From Bacillota bacterium (GTDB lineage: Bacteria > Bacillota_I > Bacilli_A > ML615J-28 > CAG-698), in contig JAEEHM010000093.1 in assembly GCA_016280895.1 (NCBI GenBank), positions 38,750 to 102,749 on the forward strand: 64,000 bases of DNA, written 5' to 3'. This document shows positions 1 to 9,427 of this stretch, in pieces. Made by a program: the position numbers and the translations under genes. Positions within the stretch are counted from its first letter, which is position 1. Every line of letters begins with the position of its first letter. Below the pieces are notes generated by a model. It was given only the letters and a program-made list of their open reading frames with translations, was not told the origin of the DNA and did no database searches.

Positions 1-183
1 AAAATGCCAGAAGAATCTATTATCATCCTTATTTTTCATAGTATATTAAGGAAAGAAGATGTGGGATACGGATTGGATAAGTGGTATTGGGATATTGATA
101 ATTTTGAATCCTTATGTAAGTTTGCAAAGGAAAACAGTGATATTAATGTTGTGACAAATATGGAGGCTTTGAATGAAGACTAG
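1..183 (+). CDS. C-terminal end of a polysaccharide deacetylase-like protein (partial)
   Basis: An open frame runs in from the left edge and stops with TAG at 181-183, giving about 60 residues. The tail contains FHSI and ends DINVVTNMEALNED, which resembles the C-terminus of NodB-type polysaccharide deacetylases, where a late H-S pair precedes a helix and a short strand. The catalytic part lies outside the window, so the family call is tentative. The stop overlaps the start of the next gene by 11 bases, so the two genes are probably co-translated in the polysaccharide operon. It is absent from the ORF track because its start is off the edge. Confidence 0.55.
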   Translation, partial: KMPEESIIILIFHSILRKEDVGYGLDKWYWDIDNFESLCKFAKENSDINVVTNMEALNED

Positions 184-1183
184 TTTATATTTAGTTAATC
201 AAGTTAAATATAGTGATGTTGATTATCATTTTGGCACCTTTTTTACATCGCCTGAATGGGTTTCCTTTCTTGAAAAAAATCAAAAAGCAACACCTATTGT
301 GTTAAAATTGATGGATGATAAGAAAATAGTTGGATATTTTATTTCTCTAAAAATTAAAAAAATGGGTTTTAAAATAGTTGGTAGTCCTTTTGAGGGATGG
401 CTAACGCCTGATATGGGTTTTATTAACGTAAATGATTTAGATTATTCAAAAGCGGTTTCAAGTATTGTGGATTATATCTTTCATAAGTTGAAATGTCATT
501 ATATTCAAATTTGTGACAAGCAAATTACAACAGATGTTGTTACTATTAAGCATAAAATAGAGTATACACAGCTATTAAAAATTGATATTACAAAAAGTGA
601 GGAAGAAATACTTGCGATGTTCACAAAAAATGGACGAAGAGATGTTAGAGCATCTTCTAGAAAGGGTGTTAGGGTTATTAAAGTTCCTTTTGATAAAGAG
701 TTTGTAGAAGTATATTATGATCAACTAATTGATGTTTTCGCAAAACAAGGACTTAAACCAAATTATTCATTAAGAAAACTATATGATATGGTTGATTCAT
801 TGCAAAGTAAGCAAGAATCAGTATTAGCACTAGAGGCAATCAATGAATATGGAAAAATTATTGCTACTGTTTTTTCATTTGGAGAAAATGATTGGGCATA
901 TTATGTTGGTGCAGCAAGTTATAGAGTTTACCAAGGACAATTACCTAATGAAGCGTTATTTTGGGAATTTATCAAGTTTTGGAAAAATAGAGGTATTAAA
1001 TATATTGACTTGATGGGATATAGAAAATATAAGTTGAAATATAATCCCGAAATTACTAATCAACCAAGATTGGTTTTTCAAAAGATTCCTGGATTGTATT
1101 TTGGAAAAAAGGTGGCAAATAGAATTGTCCGTTTAGTAAGGAAAATAAAGGGGCTAACGATAAGAAAAAAAGGTGAAAAATAA
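173..1183 (+). CDS. FemAB/GNAT-like aminoacyl- or acyltransferase
   Basis: 336 residues. The middle (about 145-165) has the basic stretch NGRRDVRASSRKGVRV and the C-terminal half has YYVGAASYRVYQGQLPNEAL followed by FWEFIKFWKNRGIKYIDLMG. This is the pattern of FemX/FemAB peptidoglycan-bridge and related GNAT-fold enzymes (BioF2/Acetyltransf_6 type), which transfer an aminoacyl or acyl group onto a cell-wall or polysaccharide acceptor. GGAGG lies six bases before ATG 173. It overlaps the deacetylase tail upstream and the next glycosyltransferase by one base. In this locus it more likely decorates the surface polysaccharide than builds a peptidoglycan bridge; that is inference. Confidence 0.7.
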   Translation: MKTSLYLVNQVKYSDVDYHFGTFFTSPEWVSFLEKNQKATPIVLKLMDDKKIVGYFISLKIKKMGFKIVGSPFEGWLTPDMGFINVNDLDYSKAVSSIVDYIFHKLKCHYIQICDKQITTDVVTIKHKIEYTQLLKIDITKSEEEILAMFTKNGRRDVRASSRKGVRVIKVPFDKEFVEVYYDQLIDVFAKQGLKPNYSLRKLYDMVDSLQSKQESVLALEAINEYGKIIATVFSFGENDWAYYVGAASYRVYQGQLPNEALFWEFIKFWKNRGIKYIDLMGYRKYKLKYNPEITNQPRLVFQKIPGLYFGKKVANRIVRLVRKIKGLTIRKKGEK

Positions 1184-2454
1184 TGAGAGTTTTGATAATT
1201 AGTTATGCTCCTCTATCATTGAAAAGCAATGGAGGAAAATCATTTCTTTCTCTTTTTTCAAATTTTAAAAAAGACCAATTAGTCCAATTTTATATTAATC
1301 CAAGCCTCCCTGAAAAATGCTGGTGTGAATCATATTACCAGCAAAAAGAGAGAGATTTAATAAATATTTTTAAAAATAAAAGAAAAAAGCACTCTATAAC
1401 CCCAAAAGATGATGATTTTAATAGTAATACTTCAAAAAAAACGAAGAATCGATATTTTAAATTATTTATAAGGGATATAGTGTGGAAACTGTTTTTTAAA
1501 ATCAATGGAGAGTTTGAAATATGGGTAAAAAGATATGCTCCAGATATTATTTTCTCTGATACTGGCGATAGTTCTTTTTTATATAATCTTACAATAAAAA
1601 TATCAAAAAGATTTAATATTCCTTTTGTAGGATATTTTGGTGATGATTATTATTCATTAAAGGCAAAAAAACTTCAAGTTTTTAAGAGAATTGTATTAAA
1701 CAATCATAAGAAAGTTTTAAAAAAATTCATTTCTCTAGGTGAAAAACATATTTTTGTTAATGAATATTTTGAAACATTTTATAAAAACGAGTTCTCGATT
1801 GATGATGATAAGTTGATAACAATTTATAATGGATCAAATTTTGATTTTCAAAATAATTGCTCTCATGTCGAAGATAGAAATTCATTAATACTTAGTTATA
1901 TAGGTAATATTAGTTTAAAACGTGATGAGAATATCATTTCTCTAGGAGAAGCATTAGACTTTATAAACAATAATTTGCACACAAATCATAAATTATTAGT
2001 CTACACTAGAATAAATGATGATTTTATATTAAGATGTAAAAAAGTGAATTCAATTAAGTTCATGGGAGCTATACCTGGAAAAGAAGTGAAAAGTGCTATA
2101 GAAAATAGTGATATATTAATTCACACTGAAAGTTTTAATAAAAATGAAATAGAGATGACTAAGTATTCGTTTTCTACAAAAATTGCAGATTCATTATCGA
2201 GTGGTAAATGCTTATTAGCATATGGTCCCCCAAATATTGCATCAATGGATTATTTGATAAATAATAACTGTGCTTTTTGTATTGTCGATAAACAAAACTT
2301 GCTAAAAGGATTAAAAGAATTGCTAACGAATTGTGAATTAAGAAAAATGTATGGAGAGATTGGAAAAAAAGTTGCTTATGATAATCACAATTCACAAAAG
2401 AATAGTGACAATATAAAAACTATTCTTGAAAGGATTATCAATAAAAGGAGTTAA
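1183..2454 (+). CDS. Glycosyltransferase (GT4/GT-B-like)
   Basis: 423 residues. The N-terminal MRVLIISYAPLSLKSNGGKS and the C-terminal part with SDILIHTESF, then FSTKIADSLSSGKCLLAYGP, fit a GT-B glycosyltransferase in which the second Rossmann domain binds the nucleotide sugar. The usual E-x7-E is not clean, so assignment to GT4 is by overall layout. The start codon overlaps the upstream TAA (TAATG) and the next gene begins 2 bases after its stop, so it is part of one operon. The sugar and linkage cannot be read from sequence. Confidence 0.7.
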   Translation: MRVLIISYAPLSLKSNGGKSFLSLFSNFKKDQLVQFYINPSLPEKCWCESYYQQKERDLINIFKNKRKKHSITPKDDDFNSNTSKKTKNRYFKLFIRDIVWKLFFKINGEFEIWVKRYAPDIIFSDTGDSSFLYNLTIKISKRFNIPFVGYFGDDYYSLKAKKLQVFKRIVLNNHKKVLKKFISLGEKHIFVNEYFETFYKNEFSIDDDKLITIYNGSNFDFQNNCSHVEDRNSLILSYIGNISLKRDENIISLGEALDFINNNLHTNHKLLVYTRINDDFILRCKKVNSIKFMGAIPGKEVKSAIENSDILIHTESFNKNEIEMTKYSFSTKIADSLSSGKCLLAYGPPNIASMDYLINNNCAFCIVDKQNLLKGLKELLTNCELRKMYGEIGKKVAYDNHNSQKNSDNIKTILERIINKRS

Positions 2455-2456
2455 GA

Positions 2457-3671
2457 ATGAAAGTATTACAAATAAATAGTGATTTTAGGTTTGGAAGTAC
2501 GGGAAAAATAACAGGAAGTTTACATGATTCTTTACTACAAAAAGGTATTGATTCATATGTATGCTATGGGAGACCCAATGAAGATATTGAACCTAATACA
2601 TATTCTACTATAAGTTCTTTTGGCTCAAAATTTCAACACCTTCTTTGTAACATATTTGGTGACCCTTATGCTTTTTGTTATCTCTCAACTTCTCGTGTGA
2701 AAAAATACATTAGGCAAATATCCCCAGATATAATACATATTCAATGTATCAATGGTTATTTTGTTAATATTTATCAACTAATCAAGTGGTTGGCCACTAA
2801 TAATTATAAAGTTGTTATTACGTTGCATGCAGAGTTTATGTATACTGGTGGTTGCGATCATTCATACGAGTGTGAAAAATGGAAAGGTAATTGCGAAAAA
2901 TGCGCTCAGAAATGTAAAAAATCCCCTTTGCGTAATTTAAAATCATGGAAAATCCATTCAAAACTGATGAATAGTTTTTCGCTTTTTCATACAGAGAATG
3001 TGCGAATTGTTTCTGTGTCAAAGTGGTTGATGCTAAGGGCAAAAGAGTCTTCAATTATGAAGAGATTTTCACACGCTTATGTGTTAAATGGTATTGATTC
3101 GTTTATTTTTACTAAACGTGAAAATAGATTAACTTGTATACCTTTTTCAGATAATTATCTGCTATTTGTTACTGCTATGTTCAATGATAATTGTTATGAT
3201 AATAAAGGTGGAAAATACATAATTAGTATTGCAAAAAAATTATTGGATGAAAAGAGTGATTTAAAAATAGTTGTTGTAGCATCATATTTCAATATAAAGG
3301 AAAAGTTGCCAAATAATGTTGTATTTTTGGGGAGGATAAAAGACCAAATGTCATTATCTCAATTATATACAAATGCATCAATTACACTTATAACAAGTAA
3401 AAGAGAAACTTATGGGATGACCGTTTCAGAAAGTTTAATGTGTGGAACGCCAGTTGTTGGGTTCAAAGCAGGAGCACCTGAAAGCTTTGCATTAAAAGAT
3501 TATAGTTGCTTTGTAGATTATGGAGATATTGATGCTTTATATGATGCAATAAAACTATTTTTAAATAAAAAAATAAATAAAGATGAATTATCAAAAATAG
3601 CTATATCAAACTATTCAATGGAAAAAATGGTAGTAGATTATGTTAACATTTATAAAGAATTAGGTGATTAA
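2457..3671 (+). CDS. Glycosyltransferase family 4 with cysteine-rich insert
   Basis: 404 residues. It starts LQINSDFRFGSTGKITGSL, has HAEFMYTGGCDHSYECEKW followed by CxxC pairs near residues 125-155, and has ETYGMTVSESLMCGTPVVGF in the C-terminal domain. These are hallmarks of GT4 capsule/exopolysaccharide transferases: the E-x7-E type nucleotide-sugar motif is present and the Cys-rich insert after the TGGC motif is common in this subgroup and may bind a metal. ATG 2457 lies two bases after the previous stop, with AAAAGGAG upstream. It probably adds one sugar of the repeat unit. Confidence 0.85.
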   Translation: MKVLQINSDFRFGSTGKITGSLHDSLLQKGIDSYVCYGRPNEDIEPNTYSTISSFGSKFQHLLCNIFGDPYAFCYLSTSRVKKYIRQISPDIIHIQCINGYFVNIYQLIKWLATNNYKVVITLHAEFMYTGGCDHSYECEKWKGNCEKCAQKCKKSPLRNLKSWKIHSKLMNSFSLFHTENVRIVSVSKWLMLRAKESSIMKRFSHAYVLNGIDSFIFTKRENRLTCIPFSDNYLLFVTAMFNDNCYDNKGGKYIISIAKKLLDEKSDLKIVVVASYFNIKEKLPNNVVFLGRIKDQMSLSQLYTNASITLITSKRETYGMTVSESLMCGTPVVGFKAGAPESFALKDYSCFVDYGDIDALYDAIKLFLNKKINKDELSKIAISNYSMEKMVVDYVNIYKELGD

Positions 3672-3672
3672 T

Positions 3673-4743
3673 ATGTTTCATATAATATTCTTAGTTTTAT
3701 TATTACTAGTTTATTCTTTCTTCCATTTTAGAGAAAAGCCAAATAGAAAAATGGAAGTGGTAGCTATGTCACTAGTTATATTTCTTTTTGGAGCTTTAAG
3801 AGGAAAAAATGTTGGAATAGATGTGCATACATATTTTGACTATTATGAGCAATGTGTAAGCATACCATTGGCTACTTTTTTTCAAAAATCAACTATTAAT
3901 ACATTTTATCAAAGAGATACTGGATTTTACATATTATTAAAATTGTTGACATATGTATCCAGTAATCCACAATTAATGTTAGTTGTAATATCGGCATGGT
4001 TTTCTTTTGCGTTTGCTTATTTTGTTTATAATCAAAAAGGAAATACTTTTATTATTTTTATAATGTTTATTACTTTTAGAATATATGCTTTCACATTAAC
4101 AGGGCTAAGAGAAACAGTAGCCCTAGGCTTTATTTTGTTCGCTATTTGTCAACTTCAAAAGCAAAAGATATTTAAATCGCTGCTACTCACAATTATGGCT
4201 TCTTTTTTTCACTTATCATCAATTGTATTTGTTTTGGCCATTATTTTAAGTTTTATTAAGAATTATAAGATTGTTTGTATTCTTATAATGGGGATGACCA
4301 TTATTAATTTATTGACACAAAATCAATTAATTTACTATTTTTCTAAGGTGTTGTTGAATGGCCGTTACTCCCAATATGGTGAAAAAGCAGTTGGTCAAGC
4401 GATATCTTTTTCTTCTACATTCATAATATTTATAGTCTTTTATCTTTTTGTCCTGCTTAATAATAGAAAAATTAAGGAGAGTAATGAAATTATTAATGTG
4501 GACTTCAACACTATATCTTTAGGTATGGCCTTTCTTATTACTGGATTATCCGTAGACAATATTTTTAGACTGGGTTATTATTTTATCTTTTTATTATTTC
4601 CTTTATTTGATGTATCTATTAATTATTTTGCTAATAAAAAAACAGCAATTATTGTGAAAGTTATTATTTGTTTGTTACTAGCTACACAGTATATAATTCT
4701 CGGGCCAGGTGCTGGCGTAACAGACTATAATTTCTTTTGGTAA
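3673..4743 (+). CDS. EpsG-like polysaccharide polymerase (Wzy)
   Basis: 356 residues from ATG 3673; the ORF track begins at GTG 3664, but AGGTGAT at 3662-3668 looks like the ribosome binding site for the ATG. About ten hydrophobic segments, plus RGKNVGIDVHTYFDYYE near residue 40 and a conserved Arg in FRIYAFTLTGLRE, match the EpsG/O-antigen polymerase-like family. It would polymerise undecaprenyl-linked repeat units at the outer face of the membrane. It partners with the flippase encoded at 5935 and directly follows two glycosyltransferases, as in Wzx/Wzy loci. Confidence 0.8.
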   Translation: MFHIIFLVLLLLVYSFFHFREKPNRKMEVVAMSLVIFLFGALRGKNVGIDVHTYFDYYEQCVSIPLATFFQKSTINTFYQRDTGFYILLKLLTYVSSNPQLMLVVISAWFSFAFAYFVYNQKGNTFIIFIMFITFRIYAFTLTGLRETVALGFILFAICQLQKQKIFKSLLLTIMASFFHLSSIVFVLAIILSFIKNYKIVCILIMGMTIINLLTQNQLIYYFSKVLLNGRYSQYGEKAVGQAISFSSTFIIFIVFYLFVLLNNRKIKESNEIINVDFNTISLGMAFLITGLSVDNIFRLGYYFIFLLFPLFDVSINYFANKKTAIIVKVIICLLLATQYIILGPGAGVTDYNFFW

Positions 4744-4785
4744 CTAGGCTTTGGCCCTTTTTATTAATAACGAAGGAGAGAATGT

Positions 4786-5913
4786 ATGAAAAAATGTCTG
4801 TTAATATCATATTTTTATAGTGACAATTTAGGAGATATTTGTATTAGTAACAAAATTGAAAGCGAAGTAAAAAAATATTTTGAAATAACAAAGTATCATA
4901 TAAATGGAAATATAAATATAGAAAAAAGGAAAAAAAATGCTCATAAAAAAAATAAAATAATTACCATAATGAGAAAAATCAAACTTGGTTTTTTATATGA
5001 TTTTTACTCAAAAATTAAAATCAAATCAAGAGTAAACTATGAACTGTCAAAGATGTCTTTCGACTGTGCGATTTTTGGTGGAGGAAATTTATTATTTGAA
5101 ACAACATATAATTCAAAATATATTAAAAATATAGAAAATATTTGTAATTTTTTAAGAAAACATAATATTCCATATATTTTCTCATCTATAGGTGCTGGTC
5201 CTTTTTTTAATAAGGCCCAAAAAGCGCGTGCAATTAGACTAGTTTCAAATAGTTTTTATTCTTCTTTTAGAGATGAAGCTTCTTATAGATTATTATACGA
5301 CGATAGTAACAAAGAAAAAATGTATATTACATCTGATCCAGTTTTAAGTTGCAATATAACTACTAATAGGGTAAAAAAAACAAATTATATTTTAATTAAT
5401 ATTATAAATATTGATTTATTTTTTAATAATTATGATAAGGAAAAAATGGTTAAAAAATTAATAGACATAATAAAACAAATTAGCGTGAGCAGATGTAAAA
5501 AAATATGTATTTTTTCATCTGATAAAGCAGATTATCCACTATTAAATGTTATTTACATGTGCTTAAATAAGGATGGTATAGATGTGGAACTTGAATTTAT
5601 AGAGACAGTTCAGGATTTATTTGACTTAATTTCAGGTGCAGATTTTATTATTGCTTCAAGGATGCATTCTTTAATTATTTCATATTTGTTAAATAAAGAG
5701 TTTCTATCATTGTCTTGGTCTGAAAAAGTAAATTCATTTATGAATATAATAGAAATGAATGAAAGAAATATTAAATATGAAGATGTATCTTTTGATGATA
5801 TAGATTCCTTAATGGATAAAAAGATAGTTTATAATAAAAAACAAATAGAAAAATTACGAAAACTATATAAAGAGGAAGTCGAAAGAATTGAATCATTCGA
5901 AAGAAACATATGA
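4786..5913 (+). CDS. Polysaccharide pyruvyl transferase family protein
   Basis: 375 residues. It begins CLLISYFYSDNLGDICISN, then has FGGGNLLFE near residue 100, SSIGAGPF near 130, DPVLS near 185 and ADFIIASRMHSLIIS near 285. This is the order of motifs in the CsaB/WcaK polysaccharide pyruvyl transferase family, which attaches ketal pyruvate to sugars using PEP. Not every member has been shown to be a pyruvyl transferase, so the exact reaction is uncertain. GGAGAG sits before ATG 4786. It lies between the polymerase and the flippase. Confidence 0.8.
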   Translation: MKKCLLISYFYSDNLGDICISNKIESEVKKYFEITKYHINGNINIEKRKKNAHKKNKIITIMRKIKLGFLYDFYSKIKIKSRVNYELSKMSFDCAIFGGGNLLFETTYNSKYIKNIENICNFLRKHNIPYIFSSIGAGPFFNKAQKARAIRLVSNSFYSSFRDEASYRLLYDDSNKEKMYITSDPVLSCNITTNRVKKTNYILINIINIDLFFNNYDKEKMVKKLIDIIKQISVSRCKKICIFSSDKADYPLLNVIYMCLNKDGIDVELEFIETVQDLFDLISGADFIIASRMHSLIISYLLNKEFLSLSWSEKVNSFMNIIEMNERNIKYEDVSFDDIDSLMDKKIVYNKKQIEKLRKLYKEEVERIESFERNI

Positions 5914-5934
5914 TTATTATAATTGGAGATAAAA

Positions 5935-7479
5935 ATGAGAATTAAAAGTGATATTCAAATCAAAGTTGGAGCTATACTATCATATGTTCAAATGGGAATT
6001 AGTATTTTAGTGACGCTATTATATACTCCTTTAATGATTAATGTTTTAGGTAAAAGTGAATATGGTTTATATAATACTGTTGCATCAACAATATCTTTGC
6101 TTTCCATTTTAAATCTAGGGTTTAACAGTAGTTATATTAAGTTTTATTCACTTTATAAAAAAAATGATGAACTTGAGAAAATAAAGAAATTAAATGGATT
6201 GTTTCTTGTTATCTTTATTATTATTGGTATTATTGCATTCGTATGTGGATTTTTTATAACATTTAACTTAGATTTGGTATTTAAAGACGGACTAAGCGTA
6301 GAAGAGTATCTACTGGCAAAAAAACTAATGATAATATTGACAATAAACCTAACCATATCCTTTCCAATGAGTGTTTTTAGTAATATCATTTCTGCACATG
6401 AAAGATTTGTGGTTTTAAAGAGTATATCGATATTAAAAACTGTTGCCACCCCAATTTTATCAGTACCACTTTTATTACTGGGATACGGGTCATATGGAAT
6501 TGTTTTGGTGACTCTAATTATTTCTTTGCTTACGGACATTATATATGTTTTATATTGTTTAATTAAATTGAAAATAAGATTTATTTTTAAACAATATGAT
6601 AAGAATATAATTAAAGAATTAGTTGTATTTACTAGCTTTATTGCAATTAATTTATTAGTTGACCAAATTAACTGGAATGTTGATAAGATAATATTAGGAA
6701 GATATAGGGGAACAGATGCAGTGGCTATTTATTCTGTGGGATATACATTGTTTACATTTTTTCAATTGTTTACAGGCTCTATGTCTTCATTATTTACGCC
6801 AAAAGTGCATAGAATCGTTAACGAGACAAGTGGTAAAGAACAAAAAATACTATTAACTGATTTGTTTACAAAAGTTGCGAGAGTGCAATTTTTAATTGCA
6901 GGATTAATAATTACTGGTCTGATTTTTTTTGGGATGAATTTCATATGTGATTATTGGGCGGGAAGTGATTATTATGAATCCTATTATGTTATGTTATTAT
7001 TATGTATACCAGCGATTATTCCGATGACACAGAATATAGGTATTGAAATTCAAAGAGCTCAAAATAGACACAAATTTAGAAGTGTTGCATATTTAATAAT
7101 GGCAGTTTTAAACGTTGTTCTGTCAATTAATTTATGTAAAAAATATGGTCCTATAGGCTCTGCAATAGGAACTGCAATTTCGTTATTAATTGGGCCAGGG
7201 CTTATTATTAATATTTACTATCAAAAGCGATGTAATATTAGTATTATTTCTTATTGGAATAATATTTTTCGATTGTGTTTAGGTTTAATAATCCCTTGTA
7301 TTGTTGGCTTTTTTATATATAAATATTCAGACTTAAGTAATATATGGACATTTATTATTTGTATCTTTGTTTATTCAATTACATATTGTTTGTCAATGTG
7401 GTTTATTGCTATGAACGAATATGAAAAAAAATTAGTTAAAACTCCAATTTACAGGCTTTTTAATAAGAATAATAACTGA
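5935..7479 (+). CDS. Polysaccharide repeat-unit flippase (Wzx, MOP superfamily)
   Basis: 514 residues from ATG 5935. The track start, TTG 5923, sits on the TTGGAG sequence that is the natural ribosome binding site, so I moved it. The protein has 12-14 hydrophobic segments, with SYVQMGISILVTLLYTPLMI at the start and LGKSEYGLYNTVAS soon after, typical of Wzx/RfbX members of the MOP exporter superfamily. It would flip undecaprenyl-linked repeat units across the membrane for the EpsG-like polymerase. Confidence 0.88.
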   Translation: MRIKSDIQIKVGAILSYVQMGISILVTLLYTPLMINVLGKSEYGLYNTVASTISLLSILNLGFNSSYIKFYSLYKKNDELEKIKKLNGLFLVIFIIIGIIAFVCGFFITFNLDLVFKDGLSVEEYLLAKKLMIILTINLTISFPMSVFSNIISAHERFVVLKSISILKTVATPILSVPLLLLGYGSYGIVLVTLIISLLTDIIYVLYCLIKLKIRFIFKQYDKNIIKELVVFTSFIAINLLVDQINWNVDKIILGRYRGTDAVAIYSVGYTLFTFFQLFTGSMSSLFTPKVHRIVNETSGKEQKILLTDLFTKVARVQFLIAGLIITGLIFFGMNFICDYWAGSDYYESYYVMLLLCIPAIIPMTQNIGIEIQRAQNRHKFRSVAYLIMAVLNVVLSINLCKKYGPIGSAIGTAISLLIGPGLIINIYYQKRCNISIISYWNNIFRLCLGLIIPCIVGFFIYKYSDLSNIWTFIICIFVYSITYCLSMWFIAMNEYEKKLVKTPIYRLFNKNNN

Positions 7480-7517
7480 TTATCTTTTTAAATTATTTAT
7501 GAAAATGAGGTAAATGT

Positions 7518-8558
7518 ATGTCAATTTTTAAAAATAAAGTTTTAATGATTACAGGTGGTACTGGATCTTTTGGCAATGCAGTATTAAATAGATTTTTGCC
7601 ATCTGATATTGCTGAAATACGAATTTTTTCTCGAGATGAAAAGAAACAAGATGATATGAGACATGAATATCAAGCTAAATATCCTGAATATGCTAATAAG
7701 ATTAAATTCTATATTGGCGATGTTAGAAATTTAGAATCATGTAGAAGTGCTATGTATGGAGTAGACTATATATTCCATGCGGCTGCTTTAAAACAAGTGC
7801 CATCTTGTGAATTTTTCCCAATGGAAGCTGTAAAAACAAATGTTATTGGTACAGATAATGTATTAACTGCCGCAATTGAAGCAGGTGTTAAATGTGTTAT
7901 TTGTTTATCTACTGATAAAGCAGCATATCCAATTAATGCTATGGGTATCACAAAAGCAATTGAAGAAAAGATTGCTGTTGCTAAATCTAGAAATAGCGGT
8001 AATACTAGAATTTGTTGCACAAGATATGGAAATGTAATGTGCTCACGTGGTTCTGTTATTCCACTATGGATTGATCAAATTAAACAAGGTTTACCTATTA
8101 CTATTACAGAACCTTCAATGACAAGATTTATTATGTCACTTGATGAAGCTGTTGATCTTGTATTATTCGCATTTGAGCATGGTGAAAATGGAGATATCTT
8201 AGTTCAAAAAGCTCCAGCTTGTACTATAAAGACACAAGCAGAAGCTGTATGTGAATTATTTGGTGGCAAGAAAGAAGATATTAGAGTAATCGGTATTAGA
8301 CATGGTGAAAAATTATATGAAACATTACTTACAAATGAGGAATGTGCTAAAGCCGTAGATATGGGTAATTTCTTTAGAGTTCCTGCTGATAATCGTGGAT
8401 TAAATTATGATAAGTATTTTACAGAAGGTAATGTTGAAAGAAACACATTGACTGAGTTTAATTCTAATAACACAAAGAGATTGAATCTTAAAGAAACAAA
8501 AGAAAAAATTGCTTCACTTGAATATATTCAAGAAGAACTTAAAAAGATGGAGAAATAG
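7518..8558 (+). CDS. capE: UDP-GlcNAc 4,6-dehydratase/5-epimerase, CapE/WbjB/WbvB type
   Basis: 346 residues of extended-SDR fold. GGTGSFGNAVLNRF binds NADP, FSRDEKKQDDMRHEY is diagnostic of the CapE/FnlA group, and STDKAAYPINAMGITKA holds the catalytic region, where a Met replaces the SDR Tyr (M-x3-K), as is known for CapE. It converts UDP-GlcNAc to UDP-2-acetamido-2,6-dideoxy-L-arabino-hexos-4-ulose, the first step towards L-FucNAc, L-RhaNAc or L-QuiNAc. The next gene starts one base after its stop. Codon use is closer to the core genes than to the AT-richer glycosyltransferase genes upstream. Confidence 0.9.
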   Translation: MSIFKNKVLMITGGTGSFGNAVLNRFLPSDIAEIRIFSRDEKKQDDMRHEYQAKYPEYANKIKFYIGDVRNLESCRSAMYGVDYIFHAAALKQVPSCEFFPMEAVKTNVIGTDNVLTAAIEAGVKCVICLSTDKAAYPINAMGITKAIEEKIAVAKSRNSGNTRICCTRYGNVMCSRGSVIPLWIDQIKQGLPITITEPSMTRFIMSLDEAVDLVLFAFEHGENGDILVQKAPACTIKTQAEAVCELFGGKKEDIRVIGIRHGEKLYETLLTNEECAKAVDMGNFFRVPADNRGLNYDKYFTEGNVERNTLTEFNSNNTKRLNLKETKEKIASLEYIQEELKKMEK

Positions 8559-8559
8559 G

Positions 8560-9414
8560 ATGAGATTTTTAATTTGCGGATGCAATGGAATGGCTGGACA
8601 TACTATATCTTTGTATTTAAAAGAGCAAGGACATTATGTGTTTGGCTTTGATAGAAATAAATCTAATTTAATAGATTCGGTTGCTGGTGATGCATGTGAT
8701 AAAGAATTTGTTAAAAACTTAGTATTATCAGGAAATTATGATACAGTAATAAATTGTATTGGAATATTAAACCAAGCAGCAGAAGATAATAAAGCACTTG
8801 CAACATATCTTAATTCATATTTTCCTCATTTTTTAGCTGATATTACTAAAGACACTAACATACAAGTAATTCATATGTCTACTGACTGTGTATTTAGTGG
8901 TAAAAGAGGAGAATATACAGAGAATGATTTTCAAGATGGAACTACTTTCTATGATAGAAGTAAGGCCCTTGGAGAATTAAATGATAATAAGAATATCACA
9001 TTAAGAAATTCTATTGTCGGACCTGATATTAATCCAAAAGGAATCGGATTATTAAATTGGTTTATGCAACAAAAAGAAGAAATTAATGGATATACAAAAG
9101 CAATGTGGACAGGACAAACTACATTACAACTTGCTAAAACTATGGAATATGCAGCGATTCATAGATCAAGTGGATTAGTAAATGCTGTACCTGACCATTC
9201 TATTTCTAAATGTGATTTATGTGGATTATTTAATAAATATCTAAGAAATAATAAAATAATCATTCATCCAGTAGATGGAATTAATGCAGATAAGAGTTTA
9301 AAAAGAACAAATTTTAAATTTGATTATTTAATTCCTGATTATGAAACACAAATAAAAGAATTATCAGAATGGATATATAAACATAAAGAATTATATCCTC
9401 ATTATAATTTATAA
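8560..9414 (+). CDS. RmlD-like NDP-4-keto-sugar reductase (WbvR-like)
   Basis: 284 residues from ATG 8560; the track start at 8509 would add 17 residues from inside the upstream gene. GCNGMAGHTISLYLKEQGH is the nucleotide-binding loop, STDCVFSGKRGEYTE matches the RmlD signature and YDRSKALGE carries the catalytic Y-x3-K. It should reduce the 4-keto sugar made by CapE. The S. aureus partner CapF is about 370 residues with a C-terminal cupin; this protein lacks the cupin and looks like WbvR of the UDP-L-RhaNAc/L-QuiNAc route instead. That choice of sugar is inference. Confidence 0.78.
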   Translation: MRFLICGCNGMAGHTISLYLKEQGHYVFGFDRNKSNLIDSVAGDACDKEFVKNLVLSGNYDTVINCIGILNQAAEDNKALATYLNSYFPHFLADITKDTNIQVIHMSTDCVFSGKRGEYTENDFQDGTTFYDRSKALGELNDNKNITLRNSIVGPDINPKGIGLLNWFMQQKEEINGYTKAMWTGQTTLQLAKTMEYAAIHRSSGLVNAVPDHSISKCDLCGLFNKYLRNNKIIIHPVDGINADKSLKRTNFKFDYLIPDYETQIKELSEWIYKHKELYPHYNL

Positions 9415-9427
9415 AAGGAGATTTTCC

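Noticed and set aside
5923-5934. TTG 5923 as the flippase start
   Set aside because: The TTGGAG there is the ribosome binding site for ATG 5935.
6153-6539. 128-aa reverse ORF within the flippase gene
   Set aside because: Shadow of a membrane-protein gene; no start signal.
8509-8559. 17-residue N-terminal extension on the RmlD-like reductase
   Set aside because: It would read inside the capE end. ATG 8560 is directly followed by the Rossmann loop and fits the family.
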